16,791 nucleotides of DNA from Elusimicrobiota bacterium (lineage in GTDB: Bacteria; Elusimicrobiota; UBA5214; JBBAAG01): contig JBBAAG010000074.1 in assembly GCA_041658405.1 (NCBI GenBank), positions 1 to 16,791 of the forward strand, read 5' to 3'. Shown here piece after piece: positions 7,128 through 14,844 of the stretch (position 1 is its first letter; the number at the start of each line of letters is the position of its first letter). The notes under the pieces were generated by a model. That model ran no database searches. It worked only from the letters and a program-made list of their open reading frames with translations, and was not told where the DNA came from. Position numbers and translations under genes: made by a program.

Positions 7128-7634
7128 CTAATTATCAATAATCGTATTCCTGCTCCCGCTACGGCCATTCATAGTTTTCGGGAGGACGATCTTTAATACG
7201 CCATTAACTATGGTCGTGCGTATCCTTTGCTGCTGCACACCGCAGGGTAAGGTAAACATCCGGGAGAATGCTCCATAGGAGCACTCACTGCGGATACAGT
7301 TGCCCTTATCATCTCTCTCCACAGAACCCTTACGTTTTTCACCGCGGATTGATACTATATTATTAAAATATTCAACTTTCACGCTTTTACTATCCACACC
7401 CTGTGCTGCAATGGTTACCGTATAATCCTTCACGGATTCCGTGATCTTAACCTGCGGCCATTCGTCTTCTATTCCCACACCAAACGGGGTAAGGAATGTT
7501 TGAAAAAAAGGTGAGCCTTCTAATAGTTCATCCAGAAGGTTGAGTTCAGTATCGTACTCTTTGCGTACCGGTTTCAGTAACGCAAGTTTTTGCGTTACTT
7601 TACCCCGGGGTTTACTTTTTGGTTTCTTATACAT
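7128..7634 (-). CDS. Small heat-shock protein, Hsp20/alpha-crystallin family
   Basis: A 168-residue ATP-independent holdase. The N-terminal 58 residues are basic then hydrophobic, including SPFFQTFLTPFGVG, as expected for the client-binding arm. The alpha-crystallin domain runs from about 59 to 152 and ends with the family hallmark NGVLKIVLP (144-152). The C-terminal tail is short and I see no clear I-x-I/V motif, which in most relatives joins dimers into oligomers. The gene lies directly upstream of clpB in one transcript, a natural pair: Hsp20 keeps aggregates accessible and ClpB with DnaK dissolves them. AAGG sits seven bases before the ATG, inside the end of a possible 24-codon upstream ORF. 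Confidence 0.93.
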   Translation of the reverse strand: MYKKPKSKPRGKVTQKLALLKPVRKEYDTELNLLDELLEGSPFFQTFLTPFGVGIEDEWPQVKITESVKDYTVTIAAQGVDSKSVKVEYFNNIVSIRGEKRKGSVERDDKGNCIRSECSYGAFSRMFTLPCGVQQQRIRTTIVNGVLKIVLPKTMNGRSGSRNTIIDN

Positions 7635-7638
7635 GTAT

Positions 7639-7713
7639 TTACCTTAAAATTACTGGTGTATCACCTGTAAAGCCTTCATAGAAGTAGATGATATACAGGC
7701 GTAAACGGTTCAC
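7639..7713 (-). CDS. Possible 24-residue upstream ORF before hsp20
   Basis: A GTG at 7713 follows a purine-rich AAAGAAAGA. The frame reads 24 codons, beginning MNRLRLYIIYFYEGF, and stops with TAA at 7641-7639, four bases before the hsp20 ATG. The hsp20 Shine-Dalgarno sequence lies inside its last codons, so ribosomes ending here could re-initiate on hsp20. The frame is short and could be open by chance. It does not extend upstream beyond an in-frame TGA in the preceding gene. Confidence 0.2.
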   Translation of the reverse strand: MNRLRLYIIYFYEGFTGDTPVILR

Positions 7714-7724
7714 TCTTTCTTTTG

Positions 7725-8486
7725 TTAATCCGCCCAGGGCAGCCCATCAAGTTTTTCGGAGAACGTATTCAACTGTGCCCAGCCTGTGAGGCCGGTTTCT
7801 GTTTTTATGAGGTACCAGTCACGGAACCAGTCTGTCATATCATCACCTTTATCAGTATCAACATACTTTCCGGATACATCGCAGGTAAGTAATATAACCT
7901 CGCTCCCCACCCGCGGAGTAGCGACAATAATACGTTCCATCCGTGATTTGTATAACATAAACGATTCTTTAACCTTACCGGCAACCCCTACGTAGTACAA
8001 TTCCTGCGGGACCGGGATCAATTCGTGGTCCTGTGATAACACGTACTTCTCACGTTTTTTCCAGAAGCCCAGCCAGTCATCCGCATAAACAATACCGTTA
8101 CCCGGGAATACCGGCCACCGTACGAGCCGGCCTGCTTGTTTAACCGCAATACCGGTGTACTGGTATATAAGATACTCATCATCGTCACTTGGCCCCGGGG
8201 AATGCACTGCTACTTCCTTATATTTATCCGATGAATCAATATCGGTAATAATAAACCCATCCGGCGCACCGGTATAAAGTTTATCTTTAACAATGATTGT
8301 ACCGATGGTAAGCACAAAATCACCGGCGTCTCCCACGGCTTTCACTGTAACGGTTTCACTTTTTTTGTCACCATTAAGCTCAGCTGTAGCGGTTAATACA
8401 AACTTATTCTGTCCGGCGATTATGCTGTGCGGTTGAATTGTAATTATTGCTATCAACAATAATGTAACTATAAAAAAACGTGGCAT
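7725..8486 (-). CDS. Secreted protein with FG-GAP-like repeats and C-terminal SH3-like domain
   Basis: A 253-residue protein with a hydrophobic signal peptide (about residues 1-25, ending IIAG). The N-terminal half has two stretches like integrin/VCBS-type calcium-loop repeats: ELNGDKKSETVTV and TDIDSSDKYKEVAV. The segment WYLIKTETGLTGWAQL near the C-terminus resembles a bacterial SH3 domain, which often binds peptidoglycan or peptides. It is probably periplasmic or cell-surface. No enzyme motif is visible and I do not know its function. It is first in the minus-strand run before hsp20, separated by 90 bases, so a separate transcript is possible. A mini-ORF of four codons ends at its start codon (TAATG). 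Confidence 0.65.
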   Translation of the reverse strand: MPRFFIVTLLLIAIITIQPHSIIAGQNKFVLTATAELNGDKKSETVTVKAVGDAGDFVLTIGTIIVKDKLYTGAPDGFIITDIDSSDKYKEVAVHSPGPSDDDEYLIYQYTGIAVKQAGRLVRWPVFPGNGIVYADDWLGFWKKREKYVLSQDHELIPVPQELYYVGVAGKVKESFMLYKSRMERIIVATPRVGSEVILLTCDVSGKYVDTDKGDDMTDWFRDWYLIKTETGLTGWAQLNTFSEKLDGLPWAD

Positions 8487-8510
8487 TAATTTTTACCCAT
8501 AAAATCCTTC
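8486..8510 (-). promoter_or_regulatory. Ribosome binding site and four-codon mini-ORF overlapping the SH3-protein start
   Basis: GAAGGA (8505-8510) is four bases from an ATG at 8500-8498 that encodes only Met-Gly-Lys-Asn before TAA (8488-8486). That stop overlaps the ATG of the secreted protein as TAATG. The ribosome site is 18 bases from the main start, so it fits the mini-ORF better. This suggests re-initiation, or a single-base error that split the true start. Confidence 0.35.
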
Positions 8511-8584
8511 CCACTCAATATTTTACAACTTTTCCGGGATTTATAATAGACAATGCGGGGTGGGTAGCCGTACTCGCGCAATAA

Positions 8585-8604
8585 TCGTTTTGCAGACAAA
8601 ACGA
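8585..8604 (-). terminator. Weak hairpin after paaK
   Basis: TCGTTTTG at 8585-8592 and CAAAACGA at 8597-8604 form a perfect 8-bp stem with a 4-base loop, 27 bases beyond the paaK stop. On the minus-strand transcript the stem is followed by TTATT only, so the U-tract is poor. It may end the liv-paaK transcript or only protect its 3' end. Confidence 0.35.
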
Positions 8605-8630
8605 AAGAAGATGTTTGGTTGTTTACTATC

Positions 8631-9941
8631 TCATTTTTTACGGTTATCCACCACACGCACGGTTTTATTATCCGCTACGAACTTCAATGATTTGGGTTCC
8701 ACCAGCGTAATCCTGGGTTTCATAATCCCAAGTTCAGTTTCTAAGGATTTAACAATATTTGTCTTTAACAACTCCAACCCCTTAATCTCATCAAACGCGG
8801 GAAGTTTATCCGAGATTTCAATCTTAACCTCAATTGTATCCGCCCCGTCTTTGTTATCAAGGATAATCTGGTAGTTCGGTTCAACGCCTTCCGCCGTGAG
8901 AATAACTTTTTCTATCTGTGACGGAAAAAATTTTGTACTGTTGAAGAATATCATATCATCCGTCCGGCCGGAAACACGTGTCATCCTCGCTAAGGTACGC
9001 CCGCAGGTACAGGAAACATTGTTTACTGACGAAATATCGCCTGTGCGGTAACGGATAAGCGGGAATCCTTCTTTTGTTATTGTTGTGAATACGAGTTCAC
9101 CGGGATCACCGGGTTTTACAGGATTCATTGTCTTCGGGTCAATAACTTCTACTATAAAATGGTCTTCGTTTATATGCAGCCCGCATTTATACTCGCATTC
9201 TGCGGCTACGCCGGGGCCTATGATTTCGCTTAACCCGTACGTATCATACGCTTTGATCCTCAGTTTTTCTTCTATATAGCTGCGTAGTGACAAACTCCAG
9301 GGTTCCGCACCAAAAAGGCCGGTCTTCAGGAATAATTGTTCCGCGTGGATCCCGCTTTCCGCTACGGCCTGGATTATGCTGAGGATATACCCCGGAGTAC
9401 TGAGGATAACCGTGGTTTTAAAATCGCGCATTATGGTTAACTGTTTTTGAAAATTATCACTTGCCGACGCGGGGATCACTGATGCGCCGATACGTTCCGC
9501 ACCGTAGTGAAACCCGAACCCGCCGGTGAATAAGCCGTAGTTAAACGCTATCTGCACGATATCCTGGTTTGTAACACCCGCAGAGATAAGCGTTCTTGCC
9601 ACAACTTCCGACCAGTTATGCAGATCATTTTTTGTGTAGCCCACTACCACAGGCTTACCTGTAGTACCCGAGGTTGTGTGGATCCTTACGATATCGCGTA
9701 ACGGTACGGCAAACATGTCGTACGGATATGCGTTACGCAAATCGTCATGCGTGGTGAACGGCAAATTTTTTATGTCATTAACGCTGTTAATATTTTCGAT
9801 ATTAACGTTATACTCGTTAAACTTGTTTTTGTAAAACTTAACATTGCGGTACACGCGGTTAAGCGTTAACTGTAACCGTTCAATCTGTAATTGTTCAAGT
9901 TCTGTACGGTTAATAGCCTCGTATTTAGCGTTATAAATCAT
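8631..9941 (-). CDS. paaK: Phenylacetate-CoA ligase (AMP-forming)
   Basis: A 436-residue adenylate-forming enzyme of the PaaK family, full length. It activates an aryl acid such as phenylacetate with ATP to the acyl-AMP and then the CoA thioester. The phosphate-binding loop is TTSGTTGKP (89-97), the adenine-binding region YGLSE (235-239), and the ribose/phosphate site YRTGD (298-302). The C-terminal hinge region begins near SGRTDDM (324-330). Four cysteines, C249 and C253 plus the C-T-C pair 311/313, are arranged so that they could bind a metal; this is inference. A strong GGAGGGG lies eight bases before the ATG. It starts 17 bases after livF and is the last gene of the liv operon, tying the transporter to aromatic acid or aromatic amino-acid metabolism. 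The exact aryl substrate is unknown. Confidence 0.92.
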   Translation of the reverse strand: MIYNAKYEAINRTELEQLQIERLQLTLNRVYRNVKFYKNKFNEYNVNIENINSVNDIKNLPFTTHDDLRNAYPYDMFAVPLRDIVRIHTTSGTTGKPVVVGYTKNDLHNWSEVVARTLISAGVTNQDIVQIAFNYGLFTGGFGFHYGAERIGASVIPASASDNFQKQLTIMRDFKTTVILSTPGYILSIIQAVAESGIHAEQLFLKTGLFGAEPWSLSLRSYIEEKLRIKAYDTYGLSEIIGPGVAAECEYKCGLHINEDHFIVEVIDPKTMNPVKPGDPGELVFTTITKEGFPLIRYRTGDISSVNNVSCTCGRTLARMTRVSGRTDDMIFFNSTKFFPSQIEKVILTAEGVEPNYQIILDNKDGADTIEVKIEISDKLPAFDEIKGLELLKTNIVKSLETELGIMKPRITLVEPKSLKFVADNKTVRVVDNRKK

Positions 9942-9958
9942 GTGTTTTGCCCCTCCGG

Positions 9959-10693
9959 TTAATCATTAATTTTTTTGTATTCTTTCCCGAGATACGCGCG
10001 CTGGACATCACGGTTGTTTAGTAGGTCAGCGGAGGTGCCTTCAATCATCACCTGGCCGGTCTCCATAACATACCCGCGGTCAGCAACGGATAACGCGAGT
10101 TTCGCGTTTTGTTCAACTAACAAGATTGTTATCCCATCCTTGCGTAACTGCGTGATTGCTTCAAATATCTTTTTTACTACCAATGGCGCTAGGCCCATTG
10201 AAGGTTCGTCCATCATTATAAGTTTTGGGTTGGACATCAACGCACGGGATAATGCCAGCATTTGTTGTTCACCCCCGGATAACGTACCCGCAAGCTGATA
10301 TTGCCTGTCTTTTAATACAGGAAACATGGCGTGTACGCGGTTACGTGTAAGGTTTATTTCATCAACATTTTTCCGTGTGTACTGCGGGTACGCGCCTAAC
10401 CTCAGGTTTTCGTAGACACTCATTGAGGCAAAAAGTTCGCGTCCTTCCGGGATCAGCGCTGTGCCGAGAGTAACAATTTTTTCGGGGGGCATCCCGTCAA
10501 TACGGTTACCGGAGAAATAAATCTCGCCGCCCCGTGGCTTGATCACCCCGGAGATTGTGTTTAACAACGTACTTTTCCCCGCGCCATTCGCACCGATGAT
10601 CGTAACGATCTCGCCGGGGTTTATGTGCAGGGACACTTTGCGTAATACTTTAAGATTCCCGTATCCTGACTCAAGGTTGCGGAGTTTAAGCAT
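9959..10693 (-). CDS. livF: Branched-chain-type amino-acid ABC transporter ATP-binding protein LivF
   Basis: A 244-residue cytoplasmic ATPase, one of the two nucleotide-binding subunits of a Liv/HAAT-type importer. Walker A is GANGAGKST (34-42), the ABC signature LSGGEQQ (138-144), and Walker B LIMMDEP (158-164), with the following MGLAPLVV typical of LivF. The EGRELF motif (83-88) is also family-specific. The protein forms a heterodimer with LivG and drives transport by LivH and LivM. Its start overlaps the end of livG by 8 bases, which indicates translational coupling and balanced production of the two ATPases. Confidence 0.95.
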   Translation of the reverse strand: MLKLRNLESGYGNLKVLRKVSLHINPGEIVTIIGANGAGKSTLLNTISGVIKPRGGEIYFSGNRIDGMPPEKIVTLGTALIPEGRELFASMSVYENLRLGAYPQYTRKNVDEINLTRNRVHAMFPVLKDRQYQLAGTLSGGEQQMLALSRALMSNPKLIMMDEPSMGLAPLVVKKIFEAITQLRKDGITILLVEQNAKLALSVADRGYVMETGQVMIEGTSADLLNNRDVQRAYLGKEYKKIND

Positions 10694-11456
10694 CGCTATC
10701 GTCTCCTAGGTACACCTTAATAACTTCAAGGTTCTGCTGGATATCTTTTGGAGTACCATCAGCTATTTTTTCCCCGTAGTTCAGTACCGCTATGGAGTCT
10801 GAGATATCCATTACCAATGACATATCGTGTTCCACCATAAGAACTGTTATCCCCAGGGCTGATTTTATTTTCAGGATTAACTCCGCAAGGCTTTGTGTCT
10901 CATGGATATTCAAGCCCGCAGCGGGTTCATCCAGTAATAAAAGTTTTGGTTCCGCAGCTAATGCCCGCGCTATCTCAACATACCTTTGTTTACCAAACGG
11001 TAAACTTCCCGCATCGCGATCCTCTAAATCCGATACCTGCAGCAACTCAAGTAGTTCACGCGCTTTCTCACGTATTTTCAGGCCTTCATTCCTTGCGGAA
11101 CGCGTGTTTAATGCCGCAGCGATAAATCCGGCTGAGGTTCTTACGTGTCGCCCGGTCATAACGTTCTCTAAGACTGTCATCCTGGAGAATAATTTTATGT
11201 TCTGGAATGTCCGCGAAATTCCTCTTGAGGTAATCTCGTATGCGTGTAATCCCTGGATAGTTTTCCCGTTAAACTCTACAACCCCGCTGTCTAAACGGTG
11301 ATACCCCGCGATGAGGTTAAACAATGTAGTCTTCCCTGCGCCATTCGGCCCGATAACGGATTTTATGGTGCATTCCTCAACAGTAAACGAAACATTATTA
11401 ACGGCATGCAGGCCGCCAAAATGTTTGTTTACCCCCATAACCTCGAGTAAGCTCAT
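10686..11456 (-). CDS. livG: Branched-chain-type amino-acid ABC transporter ATP-binding protein LivG
   Basis: A 256-residue ABC ATPase. Walker A is GPNGAGKTT (36-44). The signature is LPFGKQR (152-158), the LivG variant of the usual LSGGQ. Walker B is LLLLDEPAAGLN (172-183), followed by a VEHDM switch region. The SRTFQNIKLF stretch (81-90) is a good marker separating LivG from LivF. It partners LivF on the inner face of the membrane. It starts 9 bases after the livM stop and overlaps livF, so it lies within a tight operon. Confidence 0.95.
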   Translation of the reverse strand: MSLLEVMGVNKHFGGLHAVNNVSFTVEECTIKSVIGPNGAGKTTLFNLIAGYHRLDSGVVEFNGKTIQGLHAYEITSRGISRTFQNIKLFSRMTVLENVMTGRHVRTSAGFIAAALNTRSARNEGLKIREKARELLELLQVSDLEDRDAGSLPFGKQRYVEIARALAAEPKLLLLDEPAAGLNIHETQSLAELILKIKSALGITVLMVEHDMSLVMDISDSIAVLNYGEKIADGTPKDIQQNLEVIKVYLGDDSDA

Positions 11457-11465
11457 ATCTTGTAT

Positions 11466-12536
11466 TTACGCTTTCTTTCTAAAACTAAACTTCCGGAGGA
11501 TGCCATCCGGTGTGAAAAGCATTATCGCTATCAGTATCGCGCCGAATACTATATCATCATAACTCCCGAAGTAGCCGCGTAAGGATAAAAAGTTTAACAG
11601 CGTACCTATGATAACCGTACCCCAGATATTTGCCATTCCCCCTACAGCAACGATTGAGACGTACCTCACGGATTTCATGACACCCGCTTCGGACGGGCCA
11701 ATCCCGCCGTTGTAGTGCGTAAGAAATACACCGGCTACCGCAGCGAAGGCTGCACTGATAATAAAAATATAAAGTTTATACTTTGAAACATTAATCCCAA
11801 CAGACTCCGCAGCGTCTTCCCCGCTGTGTAACGAACGTAATGCGCGTCCTACCCTTGAATTAATAATGTTTTGAGCAATAATGATGCCTGTGATCACAAG
11901 TATCCATGCGATATAATAATTCTGTACCTTAAACCCTGTTTGACCGGTCACCTGCAATAAACCCGGGATCAACGTAAATCCCGGGACGGATGATATACCG
12001 TCTGCCTCTCCAAATATTTTTGTTCCCAGCGCTATACGATAAATTATTGTCCCAAACCCTAACGTCGCCATAGCAAGGTAGTGGCCTTTAAGTTTTAAAA
12101 CCGGAACACCGATGATATATGCTATCCCAAGGGTAATAACCACTGCGAGTATCAATGCCAGCATCGGGGAAAGGTAGTATAGGGTTGAACCGTAAATATC
12201 ATTTGATTTTACGATTATCCCGATAGTACCCAATACTTTAAGTACCGCCGTATCCTTATAAACCGCTAAATTCTGGGTGGTAAGTACCGCGGAAACGTAT
12301 CCTCCGATTGCAAAAAACCCGGCCTGGCCCATAGATATTTGCCCGGCATAACCCATTAGCATGCATAGCCCGACAACTACAAGCGAGTAATACGCTGACA
12401 TTGTGAGCTGGGTAAGCATAAACTCTTTACCCCCAAATGAAATTATCTGTTGAAGCAGGATTACCGCTATTATCCCTGTAATAGCGGATGAGTGTTTTAA
12501 AATAAAACCCTTGAGGTATCCCCAAATATTTTTCAT
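11466..12536 (-). CDS. livM: Branched-chain-type amino-acid ABC transporter permease LivM
   Basis: A 356-residue integral membrane protein with about nine hydrophobic segments. The LivM marker GYAGQISMGQAGF is at 62-74, and a conserved cytoplasmic loop with AESVGIN (the EAA-like contact to the ATPase) follows SLHSGEDA. An insert of about 30 residues after the third segment (YKDTAVLKVL to IYGSTLYY) probably lies outside the membrane. It pairs with LivH to form the transmembrane pore. It begins 6 bases after livH and leads into livG after 9 bases. Confidence 0.93.
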   Translation of the reverse strand: MKNIWGYLKGFILKHSSAITGIIAVILLQQIISFGGKEFMLTQLTMSAYYSLVVVGLCMLMGYAGQISMGQAGFFAIGGYVSAVLTTQNLAVYKDTAVLKVLGTIGIIVKSNDIYGSTLYYLSPMLALILAVVITLGIAYIIGVPVLKLKGHYLAMATLGFGTIIYRIALGTKIFGEADGISSVPGFTLIPGLLQVTGQTGFKVQNYYIAWILVITGIIIAQNIINSRVGRALRSLHSGEDAAESVGINVSKYKLYIFIISAAFAAVAGVFLTHYNGGIGPSEAGVMKSVRYVSIVAVGGMANIWGTVIIGTLLNFLSLRGYFGSYDDIVFGAILIAIMLFTPDGILRKFSFRKKA

Positions 12537-12542
12537 AAATAT

Positions 12543-13433
12543 TTAAAACTCCTGCAGCCGCAACGCTTCTTTATTCCCAAATAATCCGCCCGGGCGGACA
12601 AACAGTATTGCCAGCATTATCACAATTGAGATTGCGTCGATATACGCTAACGGCATAAGTATTATACCGTACGATTCTATCAGCCCAAGTAATAACCCTG
12701 CAACTACTGCCGCGGTACTGTTCCCTAACCCGCCGAGGATTGCAACAGTAAAACCTTTAATTGCGATAGCCGTCCCGCAATCGTACCGTGTCTGTGTTAT
12801 CGGCGAAATTACGCATCCCGCAAGCGCGCCAATCGCGGCACTTAGGATAAACGACAGGGTTACCATGTTTTTGGCGTTAACCCCGCATAACCGCGCAGCA
12901 GTACGGTTAACCGCGCATGCACGCATTGACTGTCCTATAAGCGTATACTTAAAAAACAGTGTCAGCGCAATGACTGTGATACAGCAGATACCTAGTACCC
13001 ACAATACCTGCGGCGAGATATACGCACCAAAGATGTTTATTGATGAACACTCGTCACCGGTAAAGTATGGTAATGATTGTACGTTCCTGCCCCAAATGTG
13101 TAACGCGAGTTCTCGCATGACAATGGATAATCCAATCGTAATGATTATCATTCTCAGTACTGCCGGGTTGTTGAGCCAACGAAAAAACAGAAGTTCAATC
13201 ACGGCGCCAAGCAGTGCTGTGATTATTACCGCACATAGGACCGCAAGGGGTAACGGCATAAACTGGTTCAGCGTAATAGCCGTCATCGCGCCGATCATAA
13301 GAAATTCGCCCTGCGCGAAGTTTATTATCCCTGTAGTGTTGTATATGATATTGAACCCGATAGCGGTAATCGCATAGATAATACCGATCGTGATTCCCGA
13401 AAAAAAGTATTGTAATATCTGTTCTATACCCAT
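12543..13433 (-). CDS. livH: Branched-chain-type amino-acid ABC transporter permease LivH
   Basis: A 296-residue membrane permease with about eight transmembrane segments. GFNIIYNTTGIINFAQGEF (26-44) is the family hallmark (NFAQGE), and the cytoplasmic loop contains MRACAVNRTAARLCGVN (the ATPase contact). It forms the pore with LivM. No Shine-Dalgarno sequence is visible before the ATG. The 5' side is instead occupied by a strong hairpin whose U-tract ends about 20 bases upstream, so expression probably depends on read-through from livK and may be lower. Confidence 0.93.
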   Translation of the reverse strand: MGIEQILQYFFSGITIGIIYAITAIGFNIIYNTTGIINFAQGEFLMIGAMTAITLNQFMPLPLAVLCAVIITALLGAVIELLFFRWLNNPAVLRMIIITIGLSIVMRELALHIWGRNVQSLPYFTGDECSSINIFGAYISPQVLWVLGICCITVIALTLFFKYTLIGQSMRACAVNRTAARLCGVNAKNMVTLSFILSAAIGALAGCVISPITQTRYDCGTAIAIKGFTVAILGGLGNSTAAVVAGLLLGLIESYGIILMPLAYIDAISIVIMLAILFVRPGGLFGNKEALRLQEF

Positions 13434-13457
13434 AAGTTTAATTTGATAAAAAGATTA

Positions 13458-13499
13458 AAAAAGGGAGTATTTTGTTTTCAACATCAATACTCCCTTTTT
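13458..13499 (-). terminator. Intercistronic terminator between livK and livH
   Basis: A perfect 14-bp stem (13458-13471 paired with 13486-13499, core GGGAGTATT/AATACTCCC) encloses a 14-base loop. On the minus-strand transcript it is followed by a run of T residues. It sits 20 bases after the livK stop and about 24 bases before the livH start. As in many liv operons it should let only part of the transcripts continue into the permease genes. Confidence 0.85.
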
Positions 13500-13519
13500 C
13501 GGTTTATACAAAAAAACAA

Positions 13520-14722
13520 TTACTTCGCGTAAACCACAAACTTGCCGTTTTTCACGGTTAACATCTCAAACCCGTTAATATCAATACCGTTATGGTCCGT
13601 CGGTGTAAAGTTGAATATCCCGGCAGTACCGACTAACCCTTTTGTATTCTCAATCGCATCCCGTGCTTTATCCGGATCAACGACACCCGCGGTTTCAATA
13701 GCTTTACTGATTATCAGAATCGCGTCATACGCATGCCCGCCGAATGTACTGACATCTTCTTTATACTCGGTTTCATAATCTTTTTTGTACTTCATCAACA
13801 ATTCTTTTTGTTTATTCGTTACTGGCAACGTTTCCGCAACAAGGAGGCGCCCGCAGGGGAAGATAATACCTTCCGCAGCTTTACCAGCAGCTTTTACGTA
13901 GTTAATATTGCCAAACCCGTGGGATTGGAATAACGGAACATTGAAGTTCATTTGTTTCATATTCTTCGCAACAATTGCCTGCGCGGGTTCGATTGACCAG
14001 TTGACCACCGCCTGCACTTTTTGGGATTTAAGTTTTGTTAATACACTTGTGAGATCCGTCGCTTCTTTGTCATAGACTTCACTTGCGATTATTTGTATAG
14101 AATGTTCTGTCGCAAGTTTTTCTACCTGCGCCTTACCTGCGTTACCGAACCCTGTATTGCTGGCAATAACGCCGATTTTTGAGATTTTAAGTTTTTTCAT
14201 GGTTGCAAATATTTTGCGGACCGCATCACTGTCATTTTGCGGTGTTTTGAAGACATACTTCGCAACTGGGTTAACTATAACTTCCGCTGCAGCACAGGAA
14301 AGCATTAATGTTTTTCCTTGTTCACATATATCTTTAATCTTCATTGTTTCACCGCTGGTGGTTGGGCCAATGATTGCAAAAACTTTTTCTTCTTCAATCA
14401 ACTGTTTTGCAAACGAAATAGCTTTCTCCGGGCTTGCGCCGGTATCTTTAATGATTAACTGCACTTTTTTACCGAGAATTCCGCCGGCAGTATTTATTTG
14501 TTTAACCAGCATCTCCGCGGTTTTAGCTTCCGGCGCACCAAGGTTTGATGCCGGGCCGGTTACTGCGAATATAGCGCCGATTTTGATTACATCCGCTGAT
14601 ACGGGCGTTGTTGCAGCAGCGGGGACAGGGACAACCGGTTCTGCTGTAAACACCGGGGCTACCAAGGTTAATGCCAGTAATGCGGACATCGTGATGCACA
14701 ACAAGTTTGATTTGTGTACCAT
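13520..14722 (-). CDS. livK: Periplasmic amino-acid-binding protein of the Liv transporter (LivK-like)
   Basis: A 400-residue type I periplasmic binding protein (Peripla_BP_6 family). The signal peptide covers about residues 1-27, ending VAPVFTA, then a Pro/Ala-rich stretch precedes the mature fold at IKIGAIFAVTGPASNLG. Other family marks are AIIGPTTSGETMK and FGGHAYDAILI. It captures a small amino acid or related acid in the periplasm and delivers it to LivHM. I chose the ATG at 14722 because it follows AAGGAGG (14 bases upstream) and yields a normal signal peptide. The same frame continues to 14824, but that extra N-terminus would cross the promoter. The ligand cannot be told from the sequence; the paaK linkage hints at an aromatic or branched-chain substrate. 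Confidence 0.93.
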   Translation of the reverse strand: MVHKSNLLCITMSALLALTLVAPVFTAEPVVPVPAAATTPVSADVIKIGAIFAVTGPASNLGAPEAKTAEMLVKQINTAGGILGKKVQLIIKDTGASPEKAISFAKQLIEEEKVFAIIGPTTSGETMKIKDICEQGKTLMLSCAAAEVIVNPVAKYVFKTPQNDSDAVRKIFATMKKLKISKIGVIASNTGFGNAGKAQVEKLATEHSIQIIASEVYDKEATDLTSVLTKLKSQKVQAVVNWSIEPAQAIVAKNMKQMNFNVPLFQSHGFGNINYVKAAGKAAEGIIFPCGRLLVAETLPVTNKQKELLMKYKKDYETEYKEDVSTFGGHAYDAILIISKAIETAGVVDPDKARDAIENTKGLVGTAGIFNFTPTDHNGIDINGFEMLTVKNGKFVVYAK

Positions 14723-14786
14723 AAAACTTTTTCTTTCCTCCTTATAATAAATATCTGCGGTACTACTGACTGCAATATCAATGTAT

Positions 14787-14814
14787 ATTCTATATATTCC
14801 ATGTAATAAGTCAA
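14787..14814 (-). promoter_or_regulatory. Sigma-70-type promoter of livK
   Basis: On the minus strand TTGACT (14814-14809) and TAGAAT (14792-14787) are 16 bases apart. The start would be near 14780, giving a leader of roughly 58 bases before the livK ATG and including its AAGGAGG site (14743-14737). Confidence 0.65.
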
Positions 14815-14844
14815 GGAAGGACACGGTAAAATTAATTGTTGCAT

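Noticed and set aside
7635..7724. CIRCE (HrcA) or sigma-32-type heat-shock site before hsp20
   Set aside because: Neither the TTAGCACTC/GAGTGCTAA repeat nor a sigma-32-like promoter was present.
10792..11301. 169-codon plus-strand frame opposite livG
   Set aside because: It mirrors the conserved livG codons and shows no independent motif or ribosome site.
14157..14747. 196-codon plus-strand frame opposite livK
   Set aside because: It is a shadow of livK, whose signal peptide and binding-protein pattern are clear.
14723..14824. N-terminal extension of livK by 34 residues
   Set aside because: It covers the likely promoter and ribosome site and places residues before an otherwise normal signal peptide.
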